Assembly (NCBI GenBank): GCA_005503165.1
Contig: SCNT01000023.1
Location: forward strand, 1 to 64,000
Reading direction: 5' to 3'
Length of the DNA stretch: 64,000 bases
Origin: Sphingomonadaceae bacterium 3R27E2-A
GTDB lineage: Bacteria; Pseudomonadota; Alphaproteobacteria; Sphingomonadales; Sphingomonadaceae
The translations under genes and the position numbers were made by a program. The notes under the pieces are model-generated. The model searched no databases, was not told where the DNA came from, and saw only the letters and a program-made list of their open reading frames with translations. Numbering within the stretch: the first letter of the stretch is position 1; each line of letters opens with the position of its first letter. Positions 39,023-47,740 of the stretch are shown here, piece by piece.

Positions 39023-40180
39023 TTAGCGCCGGTTTTGGGCGATCCAGACGGGCCGGAGAAGCGGCGCACGATAGTCGGGACCATCGAGGCGCGCGCCGAT
39101 CCACTCGATCGTGTCGGCGCGGCGCAGATGCGCCAGATCGCCGACGAGCGGTTGCCAGAGCGGGGCGAAGAGCAGGTCGGCGTCGCCGACCAGCCACGCC
39201 TCGCCAGCGCCGAGTCGGCAAAGGAGGATCCGCGCCCCGGCTTGCGGCGTGCAGCCAGCCGGCAGCGCCTCGAAGCGTCCCGCGCTGAACAGGCGCAGGC
39301 GGTGGCCGTCGACGTCGAGCGTCTGCGCCGCGGTCGCGCCCGAGGGCGCGGCGCCGAGGGTAATACCCCAATGGTCGAGCAAAGGTGTGAGCAGGCTGGT
39401 GACCGGCGGGTTGCGGCTGTCCCCGGTCGGATGCGGCGCGGGCCAGCCCGAGAGCGCGTCGGCGAGGATCACGGCGCGCCCGCCGCCGCGGACGAAGGCG
39501 TCGATCGCGACCAGGTCCTGCGGCGCCAGGGCGCGCGGGTGCGCGAGCAGGAGCACCGCCCCCGCGCGCGGGACATGGTCGGCAAGGCTGTCGACCAGCG
39601 CGATGCGATGGGTGCGTTGGAGGCGGACGAGCGCCGGATCGTCGGCGGCGCCGCGCTGGAGCATCTCCGCAAGGTCGCCCTCCCCCGCCCAGCGCAGCGG
39701 CAGGCCGCTGAGCATCGTCACCGGGGTATCGGACGCGGGTTCCTCATAGAGCGCGGCGAGCGCGGCATGGCCGGCGGCGAACCAGAGGATGGCCGCGAGC
39801 TTGGCGATAAGCGCCTTGGCGACGAGGCGCCTGGCGGCGCGCTGGACGATCCAGTCCGCGAGCGTCGCCGCCACGAGGCCCGCCAGCGCGGTCACGCCAA
39901 GTTGCGGCCAGGGCAAATATCCCGCGAGCGCAACGCTTAGCACGCCTTGCCCGACCAGAAGGATCGCCAGCGCGGTCAGATTGGCGCGGAGACGCGTGCG
40001 CGGCGCATCGGCGCGACCGAACCAAGCGAGCGGCAGCAGGGCGGGCAAAAGCCAGGGGACGACCAGCGCCGGATCGATCCGCCCGAGCGCCATCTGCCCG
40101 CCGAGCGCCCACGCCAGCGCGAGCGCGAGGAGCGCGGCGCCGGGCGGCCGCCAGCGCGTCGCCGGACGCCCTGGCTTCAC
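39023..40180 (-). CDS. GldG/DUF4350-like membrane protein
   Basis: 385 residues. The first ~190 carry about four or five hydrophobic segments (ALLALALAWALGGQMAL, VVPWLLPALLPLAWF, AILLVGQGVLSVAL). The C-terminal half resembles the GATase-like fold of GldG/DUF4350 proteins (VLLLAHPRALAPQDLVAIDAF, FVRGGGRAVILADALSGW, GEAWLVGDADLL). GldG-like proteins usually pair with an ABC transporter, but none is adjacent. The start is GTG overlapping the preceding gene as GTGA. Function unknown. Confidence 0.65.
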   Translation of the reverse strand: MKPGRPATRWRPPGAALLALALAWALGGQMALGRIDPALVVPWLLPALLPLAWFGRADAPRTRLRANLTALAILLVGQGVLSVALAGYLPWPQLGVTALAGLVAATLADWIVQRAARRLVAKALIAKLAAILWFAAGHAALAALYEEPASDTPVTMLSGLPLRWAGEGDLAEMLQRGAADDPALVRLQRTHRIALVDSLADHVPRAGAVLLLAHPRALAPQDLVAIDAFVRGGGRAVILADALSGWPAPHPTGDSRNPPVTSLLTPLLDHWGITLGAAPSGATAAQTLDVDGHRLRLFSAGRFEALPAGCTPQAGARILLCRLGAGEAWLVGDADLLFAPLWQPLVGDLAHLRRADTIEWIGARLDGPDYRAPLLRPVWIAQNRR

Positions 40181-40575
40181 TGGCCGGTCTTGTTCCGCGC
40201 GCGCTGGAGTTCGGGATCGGGTTCGAGGTCGGGCACCTTCGCCGTGGTGGGCGGCAACGGCACCGCCTTCGCCGGTGCATCCACGACGGCGGCCGGCGCC
40301 TGTTCGTCGATCGGAGTCGTTTTCGGCTGGACGCCCAATTCCTCGAGCGGCGCGCCGGTGCCCGCATCGGCCTGTCCCGCCGCGGCGGCATTGGCGGTCG
40401 CGGCGGCCTCGCCCGCGACCTGCTCGCGCGCGCGATCGCCGATCAGCCCGGCGAGGCCGACGAGCAGCAGCACCGCCATCACGCCGGCGATGCCGATCTG
40501 CAGCCGCCGCATCGAATCGCTCGGCCCCCACGCCTCGGGCGGCGGGGCGGAGGTCGGGGGTTTCTTCATGTTCAT
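40177..40575 (-). CDS. Small single-helix membrane protein
   Basis: 132 residues with a cytoplasmic Pro-rich start (KKPPTSAPPPEAWG), one transmembrane helix at about 32-53 and a long Ala/Pro/Glu-rich tail. No family recognised. Its ATG overlaps the cysK stop (ATGA) and its stop overlaps the GldG-like start, so it probably works with that protein. Confidence 0.65.
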   Translation of the reverse strand: MNMKKPPTSAPPPEAWGPSDSMRRLQIGIAGVMAVLLLVGLAGLIGDRAREQVAGEAAATANAAAAGQADAGTGAPLEELGVQPKTTPIDEQAPAAVVDAPAKAVPLPPTTAKVPDLEPDPELQRARNKTGQ

Positions 40576-41543
40576 GCCGCCAGCCCCTTCGAAGCAAGCC
40601 ACGCGGGATTGTAGAGCGTCGAGAGATAGCGGAAGCCGCTATCGCAGAGGATCGTCGCGATGCGCTTGCCGGGGCCGAGCCGTCGCGCGAGCGCCATCGC
40701 CCCCGCGACATTGATTCCCGACGACAGGCCGAGGCACAGACCCTCCTCGTCGAGCAGCTGGCGCACCACGTCCAGCCCTTCGGCGTCGGAGATGCGGAAC
40801 TGCGTGTCGATCGGCGCGCCTTCGAGGTTCGCGGTGATGCGGTTCTGACCGATGCCCTCGGCGACGCTCGACCCCTCGGGCTTCAGCTCGCCGCACTGGT
40901 AATAATTATAGAGCCCCGCGCCGTGGGGATCGGTGAGCGCGACGGTGATCTTCTCATCCTTGGCCTTGAGGCCCAGCCCGGTGCCCGCGATCGTGCCGCC
41001 GGTGCCCGCGGCGCAGGTGAAGCCGTCGATGCGGCCCTCCATCTGCGCCCAGATCTCCTCGGCGGTGCCGAAGATATGCGCCTTGCGGTTGGCGATATTG
41101 TCGAACTGGTTCGCCCAGATCGCATTGTCGGTTTCCTCGGCGATGCGGCGCGAGGTGTGGACGAAATGACCGGGGTTGGCGAAGGGCGCGGGCGGGACGA
41201 GCACCAGCTCGGCGCCGAGCGCGCGGATCGTCGCCATCTTCTCGGCGCTCTGGTTGTCGGGCATGACGATGATCGTCTTGTAGCCCAGCGCATTGGCGAC
41301 GAGCGCGAGCCCGATGCCGGTGTTGCCCGCGGTGCCCTCGACGATCGTGCCGCCGGGCTTCAGGCTGCCGTTCGCCTCGGCATCGCGGACGATATAGAGC
41401 GCGGCGCGGTCCTTCACCGATCCGCCGGGGTTGGCATATTCGCACTTGCCCCAGATTTCGCAGCCGGTCGCTTCGCTGGGGCCTTTGAGCAGGACAAGCG
41501 GCGTGTTGCCGATCAGCTCGAGGCTGGTTTGCGCAATGGTCAT
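40572..41543 (-). CDS. cysK: Cysteine synthase A
   Basis: 323-residue PLP-dependent O-acetylserine sulfhydrylase. PLP lysine is Lys44 in NPGGSVKDRA; the substrate loop EGTAGNTGIGLA and phosphate loop GTGGTIAGTG are present. ATG 41543 begins at the family start (TIAQTSLELIGNTPLV). It is the first gene of a three-gene unit and divergent from a TonB-dependent receptor. A homologous methionine-pathway beta-synthase role cannot be excluded. Confidence 0.9.
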   Translation of the reverse strand: MTIAQTSLELIGNTPLVLLKGPSEATGCEIWGKCEYANPGGSVKDRAALYIVRDAEANGSLKPGGTIVEGTAGNTGIGLALVANALGYKTIIVMPDNQSAEKMATIRALGAELVLVPPAPFANPGHFVHTSRRIAEETDNAIWANQFDNIANRKAHIFGTAEEIWAQMEGRIDGFTCAAGTGGTIAGTGLGLKAKDEKITVALTDPHGAGLYNYYQCGELKPEGSSVAEGIGQNRITANLEGAPIDTQFRISDAEGLDVVRQLLDEEGLCLGLSSGINVAGAMALARRLGPGKRIATILCDSGFRYLSTLYNPAWLASKGLAA

Positions 41544-41668
41544 GGCGCCTGATCTAGGGCGGCGGTCGGCGCGTCGCAAGACAGCTTCTGTTGGGTGGGC
41601 GATGACAGGGCTTCATCGACGGACGGCACCCTGTTGACGACGAACGCCGGGAACTGGCCCTTGTCATT

Positions 41669-41686
41669 GTAACAGTATATCATTAC
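41669..41686. promoter_or_regulatory. Zur-like palindrome before the receptor gene
   Basis: The 18-base sequence GTAACAGTATATCATTAC is an imperfect palindrome (GTAA and TATA core and TTAC symmetric) 43 bases before the receptor ATG. Its AT-rich form resembles Zur boxes, and the gene downstream looks like a zinc receptor. Reading is by eye only. Confidence 0.45.
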
Positions 41687-41729
41687 TGACGCCGCAACAG
41701 TCGCCAACCAGAACAGGAACAACCTCCCC

Positions 41730-43862
41730 ATGCGCTTGCTTGCCTCCGCCGCCTTTTCCCTGGGGCTGGTCCTCGCCGCCCCCGCTTTCGCGCAGGAGCG
41801 CGGCGCCGCCGGCAGCGACGACGACATCCACACCGGCGACCCGATCATCGTCACCGCGCCCTATGTCCGCAGCCTCGACATCCTCGGCAATGTCTCGGTG
41901 CTCGAGGGCGAGGAGCTGGCGCGCGACATCCGCGGGCAGATCGGCGACACGCTGACCCGCCAGCCGGGCGTGTCGGCGACGAGCTTCGCCCCCGGCGCCT
42001 CGCGCCCCGTGCTGCGCGGCTTTTCGGGCGAGCGCGTGCGCGTGCTGACCGACGGCATCGGGTCGATCGACGTGTCGAACACGTCTGCCGACCACGCGGT
42101 GACGATCGACCCGCTGACCGTCGAGCGCATCGAGATATTGCGCGGCCCCGCGGTGCTGCTGTTCGGCAGCCAGGCGATCGGCGGCGCGGTCAATTTGTTC
42201 GACCGGCGTATCCCCCGGAAAGTGCCAACCGACCATGTCCATGTCGACGCGATCGGCGGCTATGCGACCAACGCGAACGACCGCAACATCGGCAGCTCGG
42301 TCGACGTCGCGCTGGCGCCGAACATCGTCGCGCATGTCGACGGCAGCTGGCGCAAGACCGGCGACGCGCGCGCCGGCGGCTATGTCTATGCGCCGGGTAT
42401 CCGCGGCGACCTGCTCCACCTCGCCGAGCATGAGATCGAGGAAGGCCATGCCGACGAGGCCGCCGAACTGACCGCCCAGGCGAACAGCCGCGGCAAGATT
42501 CCCAACACCGCCAGCGAGACCTGGACGGCGGCGGGCGGGCTGTCGCTGATCAACGACGGCGGCCAACTTGGCGTCTCGGTCAGCTATTACGACAGCAATT
42601 ATGGCGTCCCCGACCGCCCGAACACCGCGCACGAGCATGAGGGCGAAGAGGAAGGCGACGACCATGGTCACGAGCATGGCGAAGGCCCGGTGACCATCGG
42701 ACTGAAGCAATGGCGCGCCGACCTGCGCGGCGAGGTCGAGATGGGCGACGGCTTCTTCGACAAATTGCGCGTCCGCGCGGGCTATGCCGATTATCAGCAC
42801 ACCGAGTTCGAGGGCGACGAGGTCGGCACAATCTTTTACAACAAGGGCGTCGAGGGCCGGCTCGAGCTGGCGCAGAACGACCGCGGCGGCTGGCGCGGCG
42901 CGAGCGGCGTGCAGTACAGCCACCGCGATTTCGACGCCGTGGGCGCCGAAGCCTTCGTGCCGCGGAACCTGACCGACCAGTTCGCGGTCTTCACCCTGCA
43001 GGAATTCGAGGCCGGCCCGCTCGGCCTCGAAGCCGCGGGCCGCTTCGAGACCACTAGTGTCCGCGCTCCGGCGCTGGGGATCGAGCGCAAGTTCGACAGC
43101 TTCTCGGGCGCGCTCGGTGCGACCTATGACGTCACCGAAAGCGCGAAATTCGGCGTCTCGGTCGCGCGCGCGGTGCGCGCACCGTCGGCCGAGGAGCTGT
43201 TCTCGAACGGCCCGCATGTCGCGACGCAGAGCTTCGAGCTCGGCAACCCCAATTTGAAGCGCGAGGCGAGCTGGGGCGCCGAGGCGTCGTTCAAGCTCAA
43301 GACCGATGCGTTCAACCTGTCGCTCACCGGCTATTCGAACTGGTTCGACGACTTCATCTATTCGGCCGCGACCGGCGCCGAAGAGGACGAGCTGCCCGTC
43401 TTCCAATATTTCCAGCGCGACGCAAAGGTCTATGGCTTCGAGGCCGAGGCGAGCGCGCGGCTGGCGCAGATCGGCGGCTTCAACATCGTCGGCGACGTCA
43501 CCGCCGACATGACGCGCGCGACGATCAAGGGCGCCGGCGCCGACCGCAATGTCCCGCGCATCCCGCCGCTGCGCATCCTCGGCGGGCTGGAAGCGCAGGG
43601 CGAGCGCATCGACGCGCGCGCCGAGGTCGAATGGACCGACGACCAGAACCGCGTCGCGCAGTTCGAAACCCCGACCAAGGGCTTCACGCTAGTTAATGCG
43701 TCGATCACCTGGCGCCCGCTGCCCGACACCAGGCATCTGTCGCTGAGCCTCGCCGCGAACAATATCTTCGACGTCGACGCACGGCGCCACGCGAGCTTTA
43801 CCAAGGATTATGTGCCGCTCGCCGGCCGCGACATCCGCCTGACCGCCCGCGCGAGCTTCTGA
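41730..43862 (+). CDS. TonB-dependent receptor, probable zinc uptake (ZnuD-like)
   Basis: 710-residue outer-membrane receptor. A signal peptide ends near residue 21 (AFAQ); IIVTAPYV resembles the TonB-box region; the plug follows (GDTLTRQPGVSATSFA, RPVLRGFSGERVRVLTDG, VERIEILRGPAVLLFGSQAIGG) and then a 22-strand barrel ending in Phe. A His/Glu/Asp-rich extracellular loop (HEHEGEEEGDD then HGHEHGEG) and a second His/Glu stretch (HLAEHEIEEGHADE) are typical of zinc receptors such as ZnuD. A Zur-like palindrome upstream supports this; a strong hairpin follows the stop. Confidence 0.88.
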   Translation: MRLLASAAFSLGLVLAAPAFAQERGAAGSDDDIHTGDPIIVTAPYVRSLDILGNVSVLEGEELARDIRGQIGDTLTRQPGVSATSFAPGASRPVLRGFSGERVRVLTDGIGSIDVSNTSADHAVTIDPLTVERIEILRGPAVLLFGSQAIGGAVNLFDRRIPRKVPTDHVHVDAIGGYATNANDRNIGSSVDVALAPNIVAHVDGSWRKTGDARAGGYVYAPGIRGDLLHLAEHEIEEGHADEAAELTAQANSRGKIPNTASETWTAAGGLSLINDGGQLGVSVSYYDSNYGVPDRPNTAHEHEGEEEGDDHGHEHGEGPVTIGLKQWRADLRGEVEMGDGFFDKLRVRAGYADYQHTEFEGDEVGTIFYNKGVEGRLELAQNDRGGWRGASGVQYSHRDFDAVGAEAFVPRNLTDQFAVFTLQEFEAGPLGLEAAGRFETTSVRAPALGIERKFDSFSGALGATYDVTESAKFGVSVARAVRAPSAEELFSNGPHVATQSFELGNPNLKREASWGAEASFKLKTDAFNLSLTGYSNWFDDFIYSAATGAEEDELPVFQYFQRDAKVYGFEAEASARLAQIGGFNIVGDVTADMTRATIKGAGADRNVPRIPPLRILGGLEAQGERIDARAEVEWTDDQNRVAQFETPTKGFTLVNASITWRPLPDTRHLSLSLAANNIFDVDARRHASFTKDYVPLAGRDIRLTARASF

Positions 43863-43891
43863 CCCCTCTCCGATGGGTCGCTCGGGAGGGA

Positions 43892-43923
43892 GGCCGGGCC
43901 CGGCACCGCCGCCGGGCCCGGCC
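43892..43923. terminator. Bidirectional GC hairpin between receptor and fabG
   Basis: Perfect 13-base-pair stem (GGCCGGGCCCGGC with GCCGGGCCCGGCC) and a 6-base loop, lying between two convergent genes. It lacks a T run, so termination may be imperfect or Rho-assisted. Confidence 0.7.
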
Positions 43924-43937
43924 AATCCCTGTGGCGT

Positions 43938-44678
43938 TTACGACAGCATCGCCATGCCGCCGTTCACGTGCAGCGTCTGGCCGGTGACATAGCCGGCTTC
44001 CTTCGAAGCGAGGTAGACGACCGCGGCGGCGATATCTTCGCCAGCGCCCATGCGACCCGCGGGGATGCGCGTGTTGAGCGCCTCCTTCTGCGCGTCGGGC
44101 AGGTCGGCGGTCATCGCGGTGGCGATGAAGCCCGGCGCGACGCAGTTCACGGTGATGCCGCGGCTCGCCAGTTCCTGCGCCAGCGCCTTGGTCATGCCGG
44201 TGACGCCCGCCTTCGACGCGGCATAGTTCGCCTGCCCCGGATTGCCCGTCGCGCCGACGACGCTGGTGATCGAGATAAAGCGCCCGAAGCGCGCCTTCAT
44301 CATCGGCTTTGCCGCGGCGCGCGCGAGGCGGAAATTCGCCTCGAGGTTGATGCGGATGACCTCGGACCATTCGTCGTCCTTCATCCGCATGATGAGGTTG
44401 TCGCGCGTGACGCCGGCATTGTTGACCAGGATGTCGAGCTTGCCGAGCGCCTCGACCGCCGCGGGAACGAGCGCATCGACTTCGGCGCCGTCGCCGAGGT
44501 TGCACGGCAGCGCGACATGATCGCCGCCGAGGCTATCGCGAAACGCATTCAGCTTGTCGGCATTGGACCCCGAAACCGCAAGCCGCGCGCCCTGCGCCGC
44601 GAGCGCCTGTGCAATCGCCGAGCCGATACCGCCCGAAGCGCCGGTAACCAGGGCAGTCATGCCGGTGAGATCGAACAT
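43938..44678 (-). CDS. fabG: 3-oxoacyl-[ACP] reductase FabG
   Basis: 246-residue short-chain dehydrogenase of type II fatty-acid synthesis, reducing beta-ketoacyl-ACP with NADPH. It has VTGASGGIG (11-19), the catalytic Ser139, Tyr152 and Lys156 (ITSVVGATG, NYAASKAG) and the C-terminal VTGQTLHVNGGMAM. fabD lies 3 kb upstream on the same strand; usually these genes are close neighbours. Confidence 0.94.
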   Translation of the reverse strand: MFDLTGMTALVTGASGGIGSAIAQALAAQGARLAVSGSNADKLNAFRDSLGGDHVALPCNLGDGAEVDALVPAAVEALGKLDILVNNAGVTRDNLIMRMKDDEWSEVIRINLEANFRLARAAAKPMMKARFGRFISITSVVGATGNPGQANYAASKAGVTGMTKALAQELASRGITVNCVAPGFIATAMTADLPDAQKEALNTRIPAGRMGAGEDIAAAVVYLASKEAGYVTGQTLHVNGGMAMLS

Positions 44679-44731
44679 TTAACTTGGCTCCTAACGAGCG
44701 CCCGGCCGTGGGCGCAATAAATTCCAACGAA

Positions 44732-45301
44732 TCAGGTCGCGTCGAATAGCTCTTTGAAACGGGCGCACAATATGGTTGCGCCGATCCAGCCGCCGGCTGC
44801 CGGCGCCAACTCCGCCGGAACGCCCGACCGCATGATAAGCCTGCCAACGAACATGTCAGGCGATTCCGCCGGCATCGCGGTACCTTTACTATAGGCTTCC
44901 GCCATCTGTTCGAACACGATCTTACCCTTGCGAATGTCTTCCGGCGTAATGGATTTTCGCAGCCCGGCAATGTGGCTGTCGTTCAACGTGCCATTATGCT
45001 CCGAACCCGCAAGGCCGATGCGCCCCAGTTTGAATAACGTGGCATAGCGTGCCGCGTCGTCGGACCAACCGTGCAGCCTTGCGCAGGCACCCACGCGTGT
45101 GGAGACCATTTGCATGATGTCGGCGGGCGGCCCTTGCGTGCCCCATGCCGCGAGGTCGAAACCAGCCGCGAAACTGTCGAACCGCGCCTGCTCCGCAGCG
45201 CTATAGCCGCTATCGACGCAATCGAGATTCTCCGCGGCGGTCGCCTCCGTGGAAATCGAAGCCAGTGCTGCCGCAACCAGCACCGTCCAGTCGAATTTCA
45301 T
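44732..45301 (-). CDS. Hypothetical secreted protein
   Basis: 189 residues with a signal peptide (cleavage near residue 22, TEATAAEN). The mature part has four cysteines (one in ENLDCVDSG, one in VGACARLHGW, one in ILCARF and possibly none paired) and is mostly helical. No family recognised. Its ATG overlaps the stop codon of the fabD-tail remnant as ATGA, and fabG follows 53 bases later. Confidence 0.6.
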   Translation of the reverse strand: MKFDWTVLVAAALASISTEATAAENLDCVDSGYSAAEQARFDSFAAGFDLAAWGTQGPPADIMQMVSTRVGACARLHGWSDDAARYATLFKLGRIGLAGSEHNGTLNDSHIAGLRKSITPEDIRKGKIVFEQMAEAYSKGTAMPAESPDMFVGRLIMRSGVPAELAPAAGGWIGATILCARFKELFDAT

Positions 45302-45387
45302 CGGCCGCCCTTTTCGTCACGTCGAAATGTCTTCACCAACGTCTCAATGTCGTCCATCGAAAGCACGCCCGTCACCTCGACCTCGCC
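45298..45387 (-). pseudogene. Remnant of a fabD 3' end
   Basis: In one minus-strand frame this stretch reads GEVEVTGVLSMDDIETLVKTF and then nine more residues to a TGA. The last 21 residues of the intact fabD at 47741 read GEVEVTSLISMDDIEALLKAL. About 15 of 21 residues and roughly three quarters of 63 bases (45325-45387 versus 47744-47806) agree. Nothing upstream of GEVEV resembles FabD, so only the tail is present. Its stop overlaps the start of the hypothetical secreted gene. Confidence 0.7.
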
Positions 45388-45415
45388 ATTCTCTGCGCCT
45401 CTTCGCAAAAATCTT

Positions 45416-47365
45416 CTACCCCGACCGACCACCACCACGCGGGGTGAAGTCGATGCGCGTTTTTTCGCGCACCTTCCCGTCCTGCCAGCGGCCTTCGACA
45501 AGCTCATAGCCCATCAGCGCGAAGATGCGATCGCCAAAAAACACCGGCCGCGCGTTGCCGTACCAGTCGACGCACGAGGCGAGGCAATGGTCGTCGCGCT
45601 GCCCCGGGCGCGCGTCGAGCGTGCCCGCGAGCGACAATTCGCGCGCCGCGCGGCGGAGATAGAGGATCGACGCAGCGCTGCCGAGGAATTTCGTGCCGTC
45701 GTCACTGCCGCGCATCACCGGCAGGCCGAGCAGCCCGTCGTCGCCGTCGCTGCCCGGATCGGGGCGATAGAAGAAGGCGTGGCTGCGATTCTCGCCCTCG
45801 GCCGCCGCGGGGAAGGCGTAACGACTGGCGAGGCGCGGGCTGCCGTCGAGCGCGACGGTGGTAAAAGTGAGCGCGCCGCCATCGCTCGAGCCGACGATGA
45901 TCGCGTCGCGGCCCATGACGTCGATACGCCCAACCTGATGCCCCGGATCGAGCGGCACGACCTTGCCGCCCTTGACCGGCACCGCATAGAGTGCGGCCTG
46001 TTCGCTGCCCTCCTTGCGGAGATCGCGGCGGACGCGGCCGCCGGCGTAGAGCAACCAGTCCCCAACGAAGCGGTTCTGGCGCTCCCAGTCCTTGACGCCG
46101 GGCAACGCGCGGAAGTCGGCGGGCTTCGCTTTCTCGCCGCCGTCGCCGAAGCGGCTTGCGGCGAGGTGGAGCAGCGCCATGTCGCCCTCGTCGTCGCGCT
46201 CGGGCTCCCACATGGCGTCGCCGCCCCCCTCCGCCATCGTCAGGACGTTGAGCGAGCCGTCGCCCTCTTCGCGGAAGGAGAATTGGTCGAGCGGCATGCC
46301 CGCGACCTCGACCGCCTGCGGCGCGGTGCCGTCGAGCGGAATGCGGTAGAGCATCGCGCGATTGTCGCTGTCGTAGCTCATGCCGAGCCCCGCCCAGACA
46401 TAGACCGCCTTCTGCGAGACGTAGAAGCTGCGCGACCAGCTGCCGAGGACATTGGTGCCGTCGCAGTCCATGTCCTCGCCGCCCAGGTCGCAGATCATCA
46501 CGCTGTGCAGCATGTCGCCCGCGAGCTCGGGGTCGCCCCACGACGGCAGCGGCATGTAGATGTCGCGCGCGCCGGTGAAGGGCTTGAAGGCGCCGACCTT
46601 GCCCTTCCGCCACTCGGCTAGCGCGGGCATCGCCTCGTCGATTTCGCCCCAGATCGGCAGCGGAGCGTAGAAGATCAGCTTGTCGCCGATCAGCCGCGAG
46701 GCATAGTTGCGCGACGAATAATAATCGCCCGAGCGCAGATAATGGGTGTCGCGCCAGCTGAGCTTGCCGTCGGCGGAAAGGTCGAAGCGGTTCACCTCGG
46801 TGCCGTCGCGCGCATAGCTGTAGCCGAGCACGACGACGGTATCGCCGCTCGCCAGCATCTCGTCGTACCAGGTGCCGTCGGGCTCGCCGGCCTTGCCCGG
46901 GAAGACGTCGGTCGCGGCGATCGGCCGCATGCCGCCGCCCGACGCGTCGATCGTGAACAGTCGTCCGCGGCGCAGCACGATGAGCAAATCGCCCTGCTTC
47001 TTGACAATCCCACCCTCGTCGACCCCGGCGGTCTGGACGTTGGTGATGCCGTCGGGATCGACCTTGGCGGCGGTTACCGGCGCGGGCTCCTCGACATCGA
47101 GCGCCATGGCGGGCGGCGGCTCGGCGGGGGCCGCTGCGGCGTCGGCCGACTCGGCGACGGCGAGGTTCTGGACCGACTGGCGCTTGGCAAGGAAGGCCTT
47201 GAGCTCGGCCTCGCTGGCGAAGGCGCGCATATGGCTGGAACCGCCGGTGGCTGCTGCGATCTGCCGGGCCACGGGCGCCACCGCGCCCGCCCATAAAGGC
47301 GACGCGATCAGTGCGCCGACGACAGCCCATTGGCCGAAAGCCCAAATGCGTGTGAAACCGTCCAT
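45416..47365 (-). CDS. Secreted beta-propeller domain protein
   Basis: 649 residues. A hydrophobic N-terminal segment (about 12-28) is a signal peptide or anchor. The family hallmark of Pfam Beta_propel is ITNVQTAGVDEGGIVKKQGD, followed by repeated blade-like strands (LLIVLRRGRLFTID, VVVLGYSYARDGTEVNRFDL, DAIIVGSSDGGALTFTTVAL). Acidic loops such as PDPGSDGDDGLLG may bind calcium. GGGAGAG precedes ATG 47365. It is flanked by a fabD tail remnant on one side and a nested palindrome plus intact fabD on the other. Molecular function unknown. Confidence 0.78.
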   Translation of the reverse strand: MDGFTRIWAFGQWAVVGALIASPLWAGAVAPVARQIAAATGGSSHMRAFASEAELKAFLAKRQSVQNLAVAESADAAAAPAEPPPAMALDVEEPAPVTAAKVDPDGITNVQTAGVDEGGIVKKQGDLLIVLRRGRLFTIDASGGGMRPIAATDVFPGKAGEPDGTWYDEMLASGDTVVVLGYSYARDGTEVNRFDLSADGKLSWRDTHYLRSGDYYSSRNYASRLIGDKLIFYAPLPIWGEIDEAMPALAEWRKGKVGAFKPFTGARDIYMPLPSWGDPELAGDMLHSVMICDLGGEDMDCDGTNVLGSWSRSFYVSQKAVYVWAGLGMSYDSDNRAMLYRIPLDGTAPQAVEVAGMPLDQFSFREEGDGSLNVLTMAEGGGDAMWEPERDDEGDMALLHLAASRFGDGGEKAKPADFRALPGVKDWERQNRFVGDWLLYAGGRVRRDLRKEGSEQAALYAVPVKGGKVVPLDPGHQVGRIDVMGRDAIIVGSSDGGALTFTTVALDGSPRLASRYAFPAAAEGENRSHAFFYRPDPGSDGDDGLLGLPVMRGSDDGTKFLGSAASILYLRRAARELSLAGTLDARPGQRDDHCLASCVDWYGNARPVFFGDRIFALMGYELVEGRWQDGKVREKTRIDFTPRGGGRSG

Positions 47366-47474
47366 CGCCCTCTCCCTTGGCTTGAACCGATGGAGGAATG
47401 ATACCTTATTACCTTGGTAGAGAAAAGCGGTTTATCTTCGAGGGCAAGCTGCGTCGAGAGTGGGCCTATTATGG

Positions 47475-47705
47475 TTCACGCGGAGACGCGGAGGCGCGGA
47501 GGCGCGGAGAAAGGAAGAAGAAAAAAGGGATTCGCGCAGAGGTGCAGAGATCGCCGAGGAAGAGATATGAAGGAAACCGTTCGCCCTGAGCTTGTCGAAG
47601 GGCCGTTCTTTCTTCTCACGCCGTCAAGGAAGAACGGTGCTTCGACAAGCTCAGCACGAACGGCGTTGGAACGATCTCCGCGTCTCCGCGTCTCCGCGTG
47701 AACAA
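47475..47705. repeat. Nested palindromic element downstream of fabD
   Basis: The outer arms are TTCACGCGGAGACGCGGAGG (from 47475) and its inverted near-copy ending at 47703. The inner arms at 47577-47611 and 47630-47663 are also inverted copies (CCCTGAGCTTGTCGAAGGG and CTTCGACAAGCTCAG). A further CGCGCAGAGG-type motif lies between. This fills the 375-base stretch between the beta-propeller gene and fabD; no gene is visible in it. Confidence 0.82.
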
Positions 47706-47740
47706 ATTCACTGCGTCCTCTGCGCCTCGGCGCGAATCCT

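Noticed and set aside
40181-40711. Long N-terminal extension of the GldG-like protein
   Set aside because: It overlaps the small membrane gene and cysK in a non-coding frame; GTGA overlap gives a natural start.
44732-45301. Possible phage lysozyme-inhibitor or toxin identity for the secreted hypothetical
   Set aside because: No motif or neighbour supports it; left as unknown.
45388-45507. 39-residue upstream part of the frame carrying the fabD tail
   Set aside because: It overlaps the beta-propeller C-terminus out of frame and shows no similarity to FabD.
47475-47705. CRISPR-like repetition of GCGGAGGCGCGGAGG units
   Set aside because: The units are short, irregular and part of inverted repeats; there are no equal repeats with unique spacers and no cas genes.
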